Made by a program: the position numbers and the translations under genes
Notes under the pieces: generated by a model
The model's database searches: none
Told to the model about the DNA's origin: nothing
What the model saw: only the letters and a program-made list of their open reading frames with translations
From: Oscillochloris sp. ZM17-4
GTDB lineage: Bacteria; Chloroflexota; Chloroflexia; Chloroflexales; Chloroflexaceae
Reading direction: 5' to 3'
DNA length: 39,096 bases
NCBI RefSeq assembly: GCF_019599295.1
Contig: NZ_JAIEWN010000001.1
Span: 49,385-88,480, forward strand
In this document: positions 7,301-15,192 of the stretch, piece after piece
Layout: every line of letters begins with the position of its first letter
Position numbering within the stretch: the stretch's first letter is position 1

Positions 7301-8765
7301 AGATCAGGGAGGCGGTCGCCGCCGAGCAGCGCACCTCGCCCCACACAGCCTGCACCATCACCCGCGCCGCCACATTCACCGCGTCGCCCATCACGGTGTA
7401 CTCTTTACGCTCGGCGGTGCCCACGTTGCCGGCGAAGACGTTGCCGGTGTTGAGGCCGATTCTCAATTGCAGATTGCAGATTGTAGATTGTAGATTTGGG
7501 CCGGAACTCGGATCGAGCAGAGCGTCAATCTGCAATCTGCAATCTGCAATCTGCAATTGCATGGCCAGGGCGGCGCGGGCAGCCCGCTCCGCGTGGTCCT
7601 CGTAGGCGATCGGCGCGCCGAAGACGGCCAGCAGCTTGTCGCCCTCATCGGCCAGGTCAAGCTTGTTCACAAAGCCGCCGTACTGCTGCACGACGGCCTG
7701 AATAGGCAGCAGGAAGGCGTCCACCACGGCGGCGGCGCGGTCGGCGGGCAGGCGCTCGACCAGATCGCCGAGGCCGAGCACCTGGGCGAAGAGCACCGTG
7801 ACCGGGCGCAGGTCGGCCTCGACCACGGGGCGCTGGGGGTCGGCCAGGATACGCATAACAAGGCTGGGCGGCAGGTAGGGGCTGATCCGGTCGATCTGGC
7901 CGGCGAGGTGGGTGAGCGAGGCCAGGTCGAAGCCGGCGAGCGGCTCATCGGCGGCGGGCGGGGCGACCGGCGCGGCGGCCCGCAGGTCGTGCACACGCAT
8001 GTAGCCATCGGCCACATCCTCGCCCAAGGCGTCGGCGGCGACGGCGGACCAGGCCTGCGGGCCAAGCACCAGCTCGCCGCGACCACCGTGACCCTCGGCC
8101 ATAGCGACGCCGTTAACCGTGTGGCCCATGGCGCTATAGCGCAGGGCACGGGGCTGGCCGGCACTCACCAGGGCCACCCGGCCACGCTCCACACCGATGT
8201 GCATGCTCAGGGGGAAGGTGCCCACACCGGGGACGTGGCGCTGAAATTCGCTCAGCTCGCGCAGCAGGGAGAGCGCGGTGGCGGTGGCGGCGTGGGTGTG
8301 ATCCGCGCCCTCGAAGAGCACGAGCAGGGCGTCGCCGCCAAAGGTGATCAGGTCGCCGCCAGCACGCTGGATGATCTCGATCATCGTGCCAAAATAGCTG
8401 TTGAGCGTGTCGGTGACGATCTCGGTGCCCTCGCGCCCAAGGGTCGAGAGGCGCTCGGCCAGGGCGGTGGAGCCGCTGACATCGGCGAAAAGCAGGGAGC
8501 CCTCGACCCACTCCAGCCAGGGCTGGGCGCTAGCACCGGTGAGCTGGCGCTGGAGCAGGCGGCGCGGCAGGTAGGTGCTCAGGGCGTAACGGGCGCTGGC
8601 CAGCTGGGCGGCGGCGGCGTAGCGGTCGTGATCACGCGCGGAGCCATCGATCAGGCGGCCGGCCAGATCGGCACCGAGATATCGGCGCAGCGGCGATTCG
8701 ACAGTCGGTGTGGGGGCGGCGTCCTGGCCGGCTACTGCATTCAGCATGTGATCGGCGTGAGGCAT
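4311..8765 (-). CDS. Class III adenylate/guanylate cyclase, AAA ATPase and TPR protein (1484 aa)
   Basis: Domains in order: a first class III cyclase homology domain at about 88-235 with both metal aspartates (FADVSGST, D95; FGGDALLVLF, D145). A second domain at about 320-470 (DEGDKLLAVFG, D376; LRIGLNTGNVFAGNVG; YTVMGDAVN) has FAQV where F-x-D is expected, so its first metal aspartate is replaced (Q328). An AAA ATPase follows with P-loop GDAGIGKS at 560-567 and a Walker-B-like LLIVFDNLHWAD. The C-terminal half, about 940-1480, is TPR repeats. This is the signalling ATPase architecture common in Chloroflexota. It may make cAMP or cGMP through domain 1, or act as an ATP-driven switch. Two in-frame heptamer insertions lie at residues about 404-433 and about 1026-1052. 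It is coupled to the Os1348-like gene downstream. Confidence 0.92.
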   Translation of the reverse strand: MPHADHMLNAVAGQDAAPTPTVESPLRRYLGADLAGRLIDGSARDHDRYAAAAQLASARYALSTYLPRRLLQRQLTGASAQPWLEWVEGSLLFADVSGSTALAERLSTLGREGTEIVTDTLNSYFGTMIEIIQRAGGDLITFGGDALLVLFEGADHTHAATATALSLLRELSEFQRHVPGVGTFPLSMHIGVERGRVALVSAGQPRALRYSAMGHTVNGVAMAEGHGGRGELVLGPQAWSAVAADALGEDVADGYMRVHDLRAAAPVAPPAADEPLAGFDLASLTHLAGQIDRISPYLPPSLVMRILADPQRPVVEADLRPVTVLFAQVLGLGDLVERLPADRAAAVVDAFLLPIQAVVQQYGGFVNKLDLADEGDKLLAVFGAPIAYEDHAERAARAALAMQLQIADCRLQIDALLDPSSGPNLQSTICNLQLRIGLNTGNVFAGNVGTAERKEYTVMGDAVNVAARVMVQAVWGEVRCSAATASLICHALGCDDPHHVMVKGKAEPLELLRLTGEVAIAPDGAVPTAPLIGRSEELAWLRDNLAALDTGVGRVVRVSGDAGIGKSRLAAALLDARPDIRAIQVRCLSFNTNTPYAPWGELLRDLCGIAPADGHDVRAAKLGALMESAGIPADDWLPILAELVRIEVEDTVIVRALDPQQRQSRRFEMINTLLQTAARAEGGLLIVFDNLHWADQVSLDLWQHVAAALPDSPLLLLGLHRSRLDWGGGPQGDGAAELELGDLPADGCAALLSSLAGDAPLSDELRGQIVARAAGNPLFLEELLRALRSSGTGIDALPDSLSGLMLARIDRLDERSRSILRVAAVIGQRFPVGLLQSVHMEDQEALLSQLAHLDAQDLTSMEREIPEQVHLFRHGLMQEVVYQSLLYARRRELHRRIGEYLEQRYRDDLVQVRAEYGDDGKNYLVQIGRNGSVMSRAARSNGTAIFLLAHHYRHSDAVERAVPYLLLSGHIARDDYANEQAIQSYRWALEALSATPNSPRSWEAREALGDVLCTLGRYDEAQLEYAAILNVELSMLNAEPSEHSTFNIQHSTLPPAVSAEVLRSWGDALEKQGRYGEALEKLRQAEATCEAAINAVPPLLLSAISADMGLVLRRLGEYDQALEICQAGLAKIRNDRRSAEDERIEADLQQQIGTIYGMRGQYDQARFHFENALAAQEAIDDLFGCARSHNNLGYLAQLQSDYDRAVAHYEHAEDLAEKVSAKYVLSSVKLNLTYAYYLLDRYDEAAQACHEVLALCTQIGDRDGVAKVYGVLGSIAFNRGDYAAAAAEYRRALGLHRELGGGYEEGNTLALIAGVYNAQGEYYQGRAVAEQAQQIAIRIDVPKLEVEALCALAEADLLASRDAEPDAQVLARAAASAARAAEVAEQIGSRLELGVAMRLGGQIAAARAESADQQFLAAAVIFESIRSAFELARAWARYGEYLAERNPSASAAYLRQAGETFRRIGANAELGRIAAQRTVNEKQE
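5608..5685. repeat. Intragenic heptamer hairpin in the TPR region
   Basis: Tandem AATGTTG units at 5608-5641 face AATTCAACATT-type units at 5655-5685, giving a stem-loop inside the cyclase gene. It is in frame and encodes a NVELSMLNAEP...FNIQHST segment between TPR helices, which breaks the usual repeat spacing. It belongs to the same unit family as 26283-26340, 34798-34832 and 35291-35474. Confidence 0.85.
7464..7559. repeat. Intragenic heptamer hairpin inside the second cyclase domain
   Basis: Arms of ATTGCAG-type heptamers at 7464-7497 and 7526-7559 are near-perfect inverted copies separated by 28 nt. The whole element is in frame and adds about 30 residues (LQIADCRLQI ... LQSTICNLQ) between the helix ARAALAMQ and the strand LRIGLNTG, which are normally joined by a short loop. 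The unit differs from the TTGAATG family but keeps the 7-bp period. Confidence 0.88.
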
Positions 8766-8790
8766 CGCGCTCCGCTGTGGCTAGGCGAGA

Positions 8791-8874
8791 GGGGACAGGG
8801 GACAGGTGATAGGGAATCGCGATGGCCACCGCGATGCAATGGTTCGCCTGTACCCTGTACACTGTTCCCTTGTT
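8791..8874. repeat. Heptamer tracts upstream of the cyclase gene
   Basis: GGGGACA twice plus degenerate units at 8791-8818 face CCTGTAC/ACTGTTC units at 8847-8874, a weak inverted pair like that before leuB. The tract lies in the cyclase leader on the minus strand. A TATAAT (minus strand, 8895-8900) follows, but no convincing -35 is visible. Confidence 0.6.
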
Positions 8875-9019
8875 GAAGGCCACTTTTACAGCCTATTATA
8901 TACCCGCCGCGCCGGTGGCGCTGCTCCGTTTGGCGGATCTCGAGGCTTACCTCCCTATTTAACGACGGAGAGATGACAATTGGATGACAGGGGATGAGCG
9001 AATCCAGGCCAGAGCGCCT

Positions 9020-11689
9020 CTATCGCGGCGCGTCTTTCCCAAAGTAGATAACTTCCTTCCAGACCGCCGTGATGTTGTCAGCAAAGATCACCACCAGGTC
9101 GCCGGGCTCGGCGATGCTGAGGGCGTGGCGGGTGGCCTCGATCTCGTCCAGCACGGTGATAATCTGGGCGGCGGGCATGCTGGCGGCGGCGGTGGAGCGC
9201 ATCAGGGCGGCGATCTCGCCGGGCGCCCGCCCGCGCCGGTCGTCATCCTCCTTGAGGATGAGCGTATCGAACATTGTGCCGGCGATCGCGCCGACCTCCT
9301 GGATGTCCACGTCGCGGCGGTCTCCGGGGGCCGAGGCCATGCCGATCACGCGCTGGTAGGAAGGCCGCAGCCGCTCGATCAGGTCGCGCATGGCCTGGAA
9401 GGCGGCCGGGTTGTGGCCGTAGTCCACCAGGACGCGGAAGGGGTGCTCATCGAAGATGTTCAGCCGGCCGGGGGCCTGGTAGAAGCTGGTGGTGAAGGTG
9501 CGCAGTCCCTGGCGGATGTTCTCCACGCTGACCCCGTGGGCGTAGGCGATCGCCGTGGCCGCCAGCGCGTTCGCCACGTTATGTCGAGCCTTGCCTTCCA
9601 GAGTGGCCGGGATGAGGTGGGTCCAGAGCAGCGGGATGTACTGCTCCTCGTCGTAGATAGCGATCATCTCGCCGCGCACGCCGGGCTGGAGCGCCACGGC
9701 CACGCCGCCGTCGGCGATGTGCTGCCGCACCAGGCCGCTAGACGTCTCGCCGCCGTGCATGCTGAAGTAGACGATGCGGCCCTCGGCGCTCGCGGCCATG
9801 GCGGCCACCAGCGGGTCGTCGGCGTTGAGCACGCTGGCCCCGTCCTTGCGGACGACCTCGACGATCAACGCCTTAACCTCGGCCAGGTCCTCCAGGGAGT
9901 TGACGCCGCGCAGGCCGAGGTGGTCAGCGCTGATGTTGAGCACACAGCCGACGTCGCACGTATCGTAGCCGAGGCCCTCGCGCAAGATACCGCCGCGTGC
10001 CGTCTCCAGCACCGCCGCGTCGACGGTCGGGTCCTTGAGCACCATACGCGCCGACCAGGGGCCGGTCATGTCGCCCTTCATGTAGATCTGGCCATCAATG
10101 TAGATGCCGTCGGTGGTGGTGAGGCCGACGCGAGCGCCAGTCATCTTGAGGATGTGGGCAACCATGCGGGCGGTGGTGGTCTTACCGTTGGTGCCGGTGA
10201 TCGCCATGATCGGCACGCGCGAGGGGGTGCCGCGCGGGAAGAGCATGTCGATCACATTGCGGGCGACATTGCGCGGGGTGCCCTCAGAGGGCTGGAGGTG
10301 CATGCGGAAGCCGGGGCCGGCATTGACCTCGACGATGCCGCCGCCAACCTCGCGCAGGGGCTGGGCGATGTCCGGGGTGATGATGTCGATCCCGGCGATG
10401 TCGAGGCCGACGATCAGGGCGGCCCGGCGGGCGATCTCGCGGGTCTCGTAGTGAATCTCGGTGGTGCGGTCGATCGCGGTGCCGCCGGTGGAGAGGTTCG
10501 CGGTGCTGGCTAGCGCGAAGACCTCGCCGGTCGGCAGGATGGTATCAAGCGTGTAGCCGGCGCGCTGGAGCAGCAGATCCGACTGGTGATTGAGCTTGAT
10601 CCTGGTCAGCACCTTCTCGTGGCCGAAGCCGCGGCGAGGGTCGCTATTGATGATCTCGATCAGCTCGGCGATGCTGTGCTGGCCGTCGCCGACCACGTGG
10701 GCGGGGACGCGCTCGGCCACTGCCACCACCTCGCCATTGATCACCAGGACGCGGTAGTCCTTGCCGTGCAGAAAGGTCTCGACAAGGACGGAGGAGCTGT
10801 ACTCGGCGGCAATCTCATAGGCGCGGGTCACCTCCTCGACGCTACCGAGGTTGAGCGAGATGCCGCGGCCGTGGGAGACATCGAGCGGCTTGACGACCAG
10901 CGGGAAGCCGAGGCGCTCGGCGGCGGCGGCGGCGGCCTCGGCCGAGCGCACCAGCTTGTGGCTCGGGGTGGGCACGCCGACATCGGCGAGCAGGGCAATG
11001 GTCAGCTCCTTATCGGAGGCCGTCTCCACGGCGATATTGCTGGTCTGGCCGGTGACGGCGGCGCGGATGCGCTGCTGATACTTGCCGTAGCCGAGCTGGA
11101 CAAGGCTCTGGTCATCGAGGCGAATGGCCGGGATGTCGCGCCTGCGGGCCTCATTCACCAGGGAGGCGGTGGTGGGGCCGAGGACGATATCCTGGGCGCG
11201 GGCGATCAGGTCGTCGCGCTCCTCGGCGAAGTCGAAGGCGTCGCGCTCCTCGGCGGGCATAGCGCTCGGCAGCTCGGGCGGGAGCAGCGAACGGATGAGG
11301 CGCAGGGCCAGATCGCCAGCCTCGCGGCCGACCCGCTCCTCAGCGTAGGAGTAGACCACATAGTAGACGCCGGGCCGGCCCGGCACCGAGCGAGTCTTCC
11401 CATAGGTCACATCAGTGCCGGCGAGGCACTGGATCTCAATGGCGATATGCTCGGCGATATGGCCGATCCAGGTGCCCTCGTAGAGGCGACGGATGAATCC
11501 GCCGGGCTCGCCGTAGGAGCAGCCGTGCTCGTGGAGGGTGGGAATCAGCGCGACCAGGGCGTCGCTGAAGCCGGGGAGTTGTGTCGACGGGTACTCCTCT
11601 AGCTCCTCCAGGTCGAGCGTCATCCGGATCACGGGGCGGTAGCCGTAGGGGTTGGGGCCGCGGTAGACCCGCACTTCTTCCACACGCAT
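9020..11689 (-). CDS. cphA: Cyanophycin synthetase
   Basis: The 889-residue protein has the full CphA layout. The N-terminal domain at about 1-160 begins MRVEEVRVYRGPNPYGY and contains the EHIAIEIQ block. An ATP-grasp domain at about 215-470 contains GFPLVVKPLDVSHGRGISLNL and GIDIITPD. A Mur-ligase-like domain at about 490-889 has P-loop ITGTNGKTT near 494-503 and a later YGHNPAA. CphA builds multi-L-arginyl-poly-L-aspartate by adding Asp to the chain end through the ATP-grasp site and Arg to its side chain through the Mur-like site, using ATP, as a nitrogen store in cytoplasmic granules. Length is typical. No cyanophycinase or isoaspartyl dipeptidase gene is in the window, so degradation genes must be elsewhere if present. 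Confidence 0.95.
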   Translation of the reverse strand: MRVEEVRVYRGPNPYGYRPVIRMTLDLEELEEYPSTQLPGFSDALVALIPTLHEHGCSYGEPGGFIRRLYEGTWIGHIAEHIAIEIQCLAGTDVTYGKTRSVPGRPGVYYVVYSYAEERVGREAGDLALRLIRSLLPPELPSAMPAEERDAFDFAEERDDLIARAQDIVLGPTTASLVNEARRRDIPAIRLDDQSLVQLGYGKYQQRIRAAVTGQTSNIAVETASDKELTIALLADVGVPTPSHKLVRSAEAAAAAAERLGFPLVVKPLDVSHGRGISLNLGSVEEVTRAYEIAAEYSSSVLVETFLHGKDYRVLVINGEVVAVAERVPAHVVGDGQHSIAELIEIINSDPRRGFGHEKVLTRIKLNHQSDLLLQRAGYTLDTILPTGEVFALASTANLSTGGTAIDRTTEIHYETREIARRAALIVGLDIAGIDIITPDIAQPLREVGGGIVEVNAGPGFRMHLQPSEGTPRNVARNVIDMLFPRGTPSRVPIMAITGTNGKTTTARMVAHILKMTGARVGLTTTDGIYIDGQIYMKGDMTGPWSARMVLKDPTVDAAVLETARGGILREGLGYDTCDVGCVLNISADHLGLRGVNSLEDLAEVKALIVEVVRKDGASVLNADDPLVAAMAASAEGRIVYFSMHGGETSSGLVRQHIADGGVAVALQPGVRGEMIAIYDEEQYIPLLWTHLIPATLEGKARHNVANALAATAIAYAHGVSVENIRQGLRTFTTSFYQAPGRLNIFDEHPFRVLVDYGHNPAAFQAMRDLIERLRPSYQRVIGMASAPGDRRDVDIQEVGAIAGTMFDTLILKEDDDRRGRAPGEIAALMRSTAAASMPAAQIITVLDEIEATRHALSIAEPGDLVVIFADNITAVWKEVIYFGKDAPR

Positions 11690-11732
11690 GGCACTCTCCA
11701 GGTCGGTAGGGTACAGCGAAGCCTACGTCAAT

Positions 11733-11779
11733 ATCGATAATAGGGGTGAGCAGCTTCGCCGCCCACCCCTATTATCGAT
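11733..11779. terminator. Hairpin between the beta-helix gene and cphA
   Basis: A 16-bp perfect inverted repeat, 11733-11748 with 11764-11779, with a 15-nt loop. It lies just after the stop of the minus-strand beta-helix gene and before cphA, so it probably terminates the former and separates the two transcripts. Confidence 0.6.
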
Positions 11780-11782
11780 CTA

Positions 11783-13525
11783 TCATTTGCTCGGCGCGCA
11801 GGGCGGGGGCTGAGTCTGCCAGGGGATGAAGAGAATATTGCTGCCCACCGAGTCGCCGCGGCCATCGGGGTTCGCATCAGGCTCGTAGGGGCCAGATGCC
11901 TCGCCCCACCAGTTGTCGCGCATATCGATCAGCACCTCGCTGGTGGCCCCGCGGCCGAGACCATACTTCAGATAGACCGGGATGACCGGCGGGATGTGCT
12001 CATCGAGAAAGTTATTCGTGAAGGACAGGCCCAGCGGCGGGACGCCGTTCGGGTTCACCTGCGGGGTCTGCGTGCGCAGGCCGAAGCCCTGGCCCTCGCC
12101 AATGAGGGCATTACAGGTGACGCCGCCCTGGAGCGGGCCGTTCGTGATCAGCTGGAGGTTCGGCGTGCCGCCACGAAACAAGTTGCCAGAGATATCAAGG
12201 ATCAGCGTGCTAAAGGTGCTCTGGTTGGCGAAGCGCACCATCGGCGCGCCGTCGCTGAGCCGATTGCCGCCGATACGGTTGTGCTGCAGCGTGACATACG
12301 TACCGCGAGCGTAGGATCCATCGAGGGCTGCGCCGAAGGGCACATCGTTGCCGGCGATCTCGGTGTCCTTCACCTCAAGCTTCGTATCGGTGACCAAGAT
12401 ACCGCCGCCGTTGTCATCGATCCGGCTGCTGCGCACCACCAGCTCGCTGCTATCGACCGCCATCACCGTGCCGCCGGCACCGCCGCCGCGCACCTCCGTG
12501 TTCTCCATCACGATAAAGCTGCCGGGGCGCCCGAAGATGCCGCTCCAGCGCGCCCGCGTGCTGCCCACGAAGCGCACCGGCTGGCCGGGGAGGCCGAGGG
12601 CCAACAAGCGCGCGCCATCCACGTAGATCGAGACGCCGGGGTCGATCCGCACCTCCACGCCGGGCTCGATGATCAGCTCGGCGCCGGGGGCGAGCTGCAC
12701 ATCGTTATGCAGGGTGATCGGGCTCTCGCCAGTAGACCAGCGCACATTGCCGCGCAGCACATCGACCGGCGGGGATGTCGGGACCACAGGTGCGGGGGGC
12801 GACGTGGGCGGCGGCTCCTTGGGCTGCGCTGGGATGTCGGTGGGCGGAGGCGGGCTGGTTGGAACAAAGGGCGGGCTGGTTGGTGGCAAGGCAACCGTGG
12901 GTGACGGTGCGAAGGTCGGGGTGCTGGCAGGCTGCTGGCCACCGGCCGGGGCCGACGTCGCTCCCTGGGATGGGGATGTCGCCGTCGTCACTGCGGGGTT
13001 AAAGGTAGGCGCCGGCGGCGGCGTGCCCTCAGGCTCGGGGTAGGGGTTATCGTCCTCGGGGGTCGGCGAGTCGAGGGCGAGGGCCGTCTCGCCCTCAAGG
13101 CTCGCGCTGGCGGTGATCGTCTGCTCAGCGTTGGCGGTAGACGTCTCGCCCTGCGCGGCGGCCACAGCATCAGCGGCGCTCGTCTCAATCTCAAGGCTCG
13201 GGTAGGCATCTGTCCCAGAGTCCCCGACCGCACTAGGCTCAGGGTAGCCCGATACGGTGGTGGCATCCGACGAGGGGTAGGGGCCGCCAGGCTCGACCGT
13301 AACAGGTGTGCTTATGCCCTCACCGCCGACCGGCGTCAGCGCGTTGGCAGAGGACGTCTGCGCAACCTGACCCGCCTGCGGGCCCGAGCTCGGCGTGAAG
13401 AGAAATGTCAGTGTAACAGCGATAATAAGGAAGGCCAGCGCACCAACGAGGAGCATCGTGTCACGACTAAAGCGCGGGCCAGGGGCTGAAGGGCGGTCAG
13501 GTGGCGGCGTTTCATCCTGTGACAC
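11783..13525 (-). CDS. Membrane-anchored protein with Pro/Thr-rich stalk and beta-helix domain
   Basis: A 580-residue protein with three parts. Residues 1-23 are a short Pro-rich cytoplasmic tail, and 24-43 are one hydrophobic helix (MLLVGALAFLIIAVTLTFLF). About 50-250 is a low-complexity Ser/Thr/Pro linker with repeated YPEP and TSPP motifs. About 255-575 looks like a right-handed parallel beta-helix: it has LAPGAELIIEPGVEVRIDPG and repeated short strands with Asn turns (MENTEVRGG, VRSSRIDDNGGGI, EIAGNDV). The layout suggests an extracytoplasmic domain held off the membrane by a stalk. Substrate or partner is unknown; such domains occur in polysaccharide-active and adhesion proteins. The GTG at 13525 is chosen because GGAG lies 7 nt before it. 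Confidence 0.75.
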   Translation of the reverse strand: MSQDETPPPDRPSAPGPRFSRDTMLLVGALAFLIIAVTLTFLFTPSSGPQAGQVAQTSSANALTPVGGEGISTPVTVEPGGPYPSSDATTVSGYPEPSAVGDSGTDAYPSLEIETSAADAVAAAQGETSTANAEQTITASASLEGETALALDSPTPEDDNPYPEPEGTPPPAPTFNPAVTTATSPSQGATSAPAGGQQPASTPTFAPSPTVALPPTSPPFVPTSPPPPTDIPAQPKEPPPTSPPAPVVPTSPPVDVLRGNVRWSTGESPITLHNDVQLAPGAELIIEPGVEVRIDPGVSIYVDGARLLALGLPGQPVRFVGSTRARWSGIFGRPGSFIVMENTEVRGGGAGGTVMAVDSSELVVRSSRIDDNGGGILVTDTKLEVKDTEIAGNDVPFGAALDGSYARGTYVTLQHNRIGGNRLSDGAPMVRFANQSTFSTLILDISGNLFRGGTPNLQLITNGPLQGGVTCNALIGEGQGFGLRTQTPQVNPNGVPPLGLSFTNNFLDEHIPPVIPVYLKYGLGRGATSEVLIDMRDNWWGEASGPYEPDANPDGRGDSVGSNILFIPWQTQPPPCAPSK

Positions 13526-13572
13526 GAATGCGCTCCACAGTAAGAGGCGGTTCTTCGATGCATCTTACCATA

Positions 13573-13655
13573 GGCAACCGGCAACCGGCAACATGGGGGT
13601 TGGGGGTTGGGGGGCGAAGTGACTCATCCCTAACCCCCAACCCCCAACCCCCAAG
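13573..13655. repeat. Two heptamer tracts, GGCAACC and TGGGGGT/CCCCCAA
   Basis: Three GGCAACC-type units (13573-13593) run into three TGGGGGT units (13594-13614). The latter face CCCTAAC/CCCCCAA units at 13628-13655, making an inverted pair. The tract fills the gap between the beta-helix gene start and the PhoU stop. It is G-rich, so it could also fold as a quadruplex on one strand. Confidence 0.85.
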
Positions 13656-13656
13656 A

Positions 13657-14316
13657 TCAGTTCAGAGTCTCAACGCTATTGGTGGCCAAAAAGATCACCC
13701 GCTCGCCAATATTCGTGGCGCGGTCGGCGGAGCGCTCAAGGGCGTGGATCACATCGAGCATATCGATCGCCGCCTCGATCTTCTCCGGGTCAGACTTCGC
13801 CAGCGTGATAATCTCGGCGCGCAGCAGATCCTCAAGCTCATCAACCCGCTCGTCGCTCTGAGTCAGGCTATGGGCGAGGGCCGAGTCCTGACGGAGAAAG
13901 GCCTCCAGGCTGGTGTTCACCATCTGGACGGTGAGGGTCGCCATCTCCTTGATCGAGGTCGGCGGGGTAACAAACGAGGGGCGGCGGGTGGCCCGGCGCA
14001 CGCGGCGAGCGATGCTGTTCGCGTAGTCGCCGATACGCTCAAGCTCGCCGGCGATGGCCGTGACCACCGTGATCAGACGGAGATCGCTGGCGACAATTGG
14101 CTGTTGGGTGGCCAGGAGGTGGATCGTCCGCTCCTCAAGGGCACGCCAGGCGTCATCGATCTGGACATCGTCGTTGATGATCTGCGCCGCCGCGGTAGAG
14201 TCCCATGTGTTGAGGCTGTCGATCGCCCGTAGGAGGGCTTGCTCGACCATGCTGCCGAGCCGAAGGAGATCCTCGCGCAGGCTGCTGATCTGACGTGTAT
14301 AGCGCTCGCGAACCAT
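13657..14316 (-). CDS. phoU: PhoU-family phosphate signalling protein
   Basis: The 219-residue protein has two PhoU three-helix repeats. The motif ERIGDYANSIARR at about 108-120 and its second copy ERSADRATNIGERVIFL near the C-terminus are the metal-binding E-x-x-x-D signatures. Family members link the PstSCAB phosphate transporter to the PhoR histidine kinase and repress the Pho regulon when phosphate is ample. No pst or phoBR genes are nearby, so this is an orphan copy within the window. The ATG at 14316 is preferred over the upstream frame because homology starts at VRERYTRQISSLREDLLRLG and GAGGAG lies upstream. Confidence 0.93.
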   Translation of the reverse strand: MVRERYTRQISSLREDLLRLGSMVEQALLRAIDSLNTWDSTAAAQIINDDVQIDDAWRALEERTIHLLATQQPIVASDLRLITVVTAIAGELERIGDYANSIARRVRRATRRPSFVTPPTSIKEMATLTVQMVNTSLEAFLRQDSALAHSLTQSDERVDELEDLLRAEIITLAKSDPEKIEAAIDMLDVIHALERSADRATNIGERVIFLATNSVETLN

Positions 14317-14411
14317 TGGTCTCTTCTCCTCATCCCACAGTGGTGTAGCCACAGGCCCGCTGACATAAATGCGCCCATAGGATAGCATACTTTCGGGGGC
14401 GGCGCAGGCTC

Positions 14412-14440
14412 TTGACAACGGTGGTTCAAGCTGCTATAAT
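14412..14440 (+). promoter_or_regulatory. Consensus sigma-70 type promoter
   Basis: TTGACA (14412-14417), a 17-nt spacer and TATAAT (14435-14440) match the vegetative consensus exactly. It points to the isochorismatase-family gene, whose ATG is at 14479, giving a leader of about 30 nt with a GGAGG ribosome-binding site. A second TATAAT begins near 14458. Confidence 0.85.
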
Positions 14441-14478
14441 TAGTGTCAATAATACACTATAATACGCTGGAGGCCCCC

Positions 14479-15192
14479 ATGACCCGCAGCCTGAACCTAA
14501 CCGCAACCGCAGCGCCCTTCCTGAGCTACCTCGACCGCTGGTACACGAGCCTGCCAAGCGCCGACCTCGCCAGCATCGTGGGCGACACGCCAGATCGCGT
14601 GGCCGTCCTCTCGATCGATATGATCAATGGCTTCTGCAAGCAGGGGCCGCTGTCCGGGCCGCGGGTGGGCGCGCTCATCCCGGCGGTGGTCGACATCTTC
14701 ACCCGCGCCCACTCCCTCGGCGTGCGCAGCCTCGTGCTCACCCAGGACACCCACGACCCGAACACGCCGGAGTTCGGCTTCTACCCGCCGCACTGCATCG
14801 CCGGCACGCCCGAGAGTCAGGCGGTGTCCGAGCTGGCCGAGCTGCCCTTCGCCGATCAGATCACCACAATCGAGAAGAACTCGCTCAGCTCGCACCTGGG
14901 CACCTCGCTGGGCAGCTGGCTGGCCGCGCACCCGCAGGTCGACACCTTCATCATCGTGGGCGACTGCACCGACCTGTGCGTGTTCAGCGCGGCGATGCAC
15001 CTGCGGCTGGAGGCCAACGCCCTAAACCTCCAGCGGCGGGTGATCGTCCCCGCCGCCGCCGTGGACACCTTCGACACGCCGGTCGATCTCGCCCAGAGCC
15101 TGGGGATCATGGCCCACGACGGAGACCTGCACCACGCCCTGTTCCTGCACACCATGGCCCAGAACGGGGTCGAGGTGGTGGCCACGGTGTAG
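14479..15192 (+). CDS. Isochorismatase-family cysteine hydrolase (nicotinamidase-like)
   Basis: A 237-residue protein with the catalytic triad of the family: D47 in LSIDMINGF, K133 in TTIEKNSLSSH and C167 in VGDCTDLCV. The family hydrolyses amides or ethers such as nicotinamide, N-carbamoyl compounds or isochorismate through a covalent cysteine intermediate. The combination HDPNTPEFGFYPPHC and the K-containing loop is closest to nicotinamidase/pyrazinamidase-like members, but the exact substrate is not fixed by these motifs. The start at 14479 is supported by GGAGG 5-6 nt upstream. It is expressed from the consensus promoter at 14412-14440 and ends in a perfect hairpin shared with the convergent aminotransferase gene. 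Confidence 0.9.
   Translation: MTRSLNLTATAAPFLSYLDRWYTSLPSADLASIVGDTPDRVAVLSIDMINGFCKQGPLSGPRVGALIPAVVDIFTRAHSLGVRSLVLTQDTHDPNTPEFGFYPPHCIAGTPESQAVSELAELPFADQITTIEKNSLSSHLGTSLGSWLAAHPQVDTFIIVGDCTDLCVFSAAMHLRLEANALNLQRRVIVPAAAVDTFDTPVDLAQSLGIMAHDGDLHHALFLHTMAQNGVEVVATV

Noticed and set aside
7557-8876. 439-codon open frame on the + strand opposite the cyclase gene
   Set aside because: It mirrors a strongly supported gene in GC-rich DNA, has a Gly/Ala/His/Val-rich composition without domain motifs, and runs through the repeat region.
8984-10513. 509-codon open frame on the + strand opposite cyanophycin synthetase
   Set aside because: Composition is typical of antisense shadow in high-GC coding DNA and it contradicts the clear CphA motifs on the other strand.
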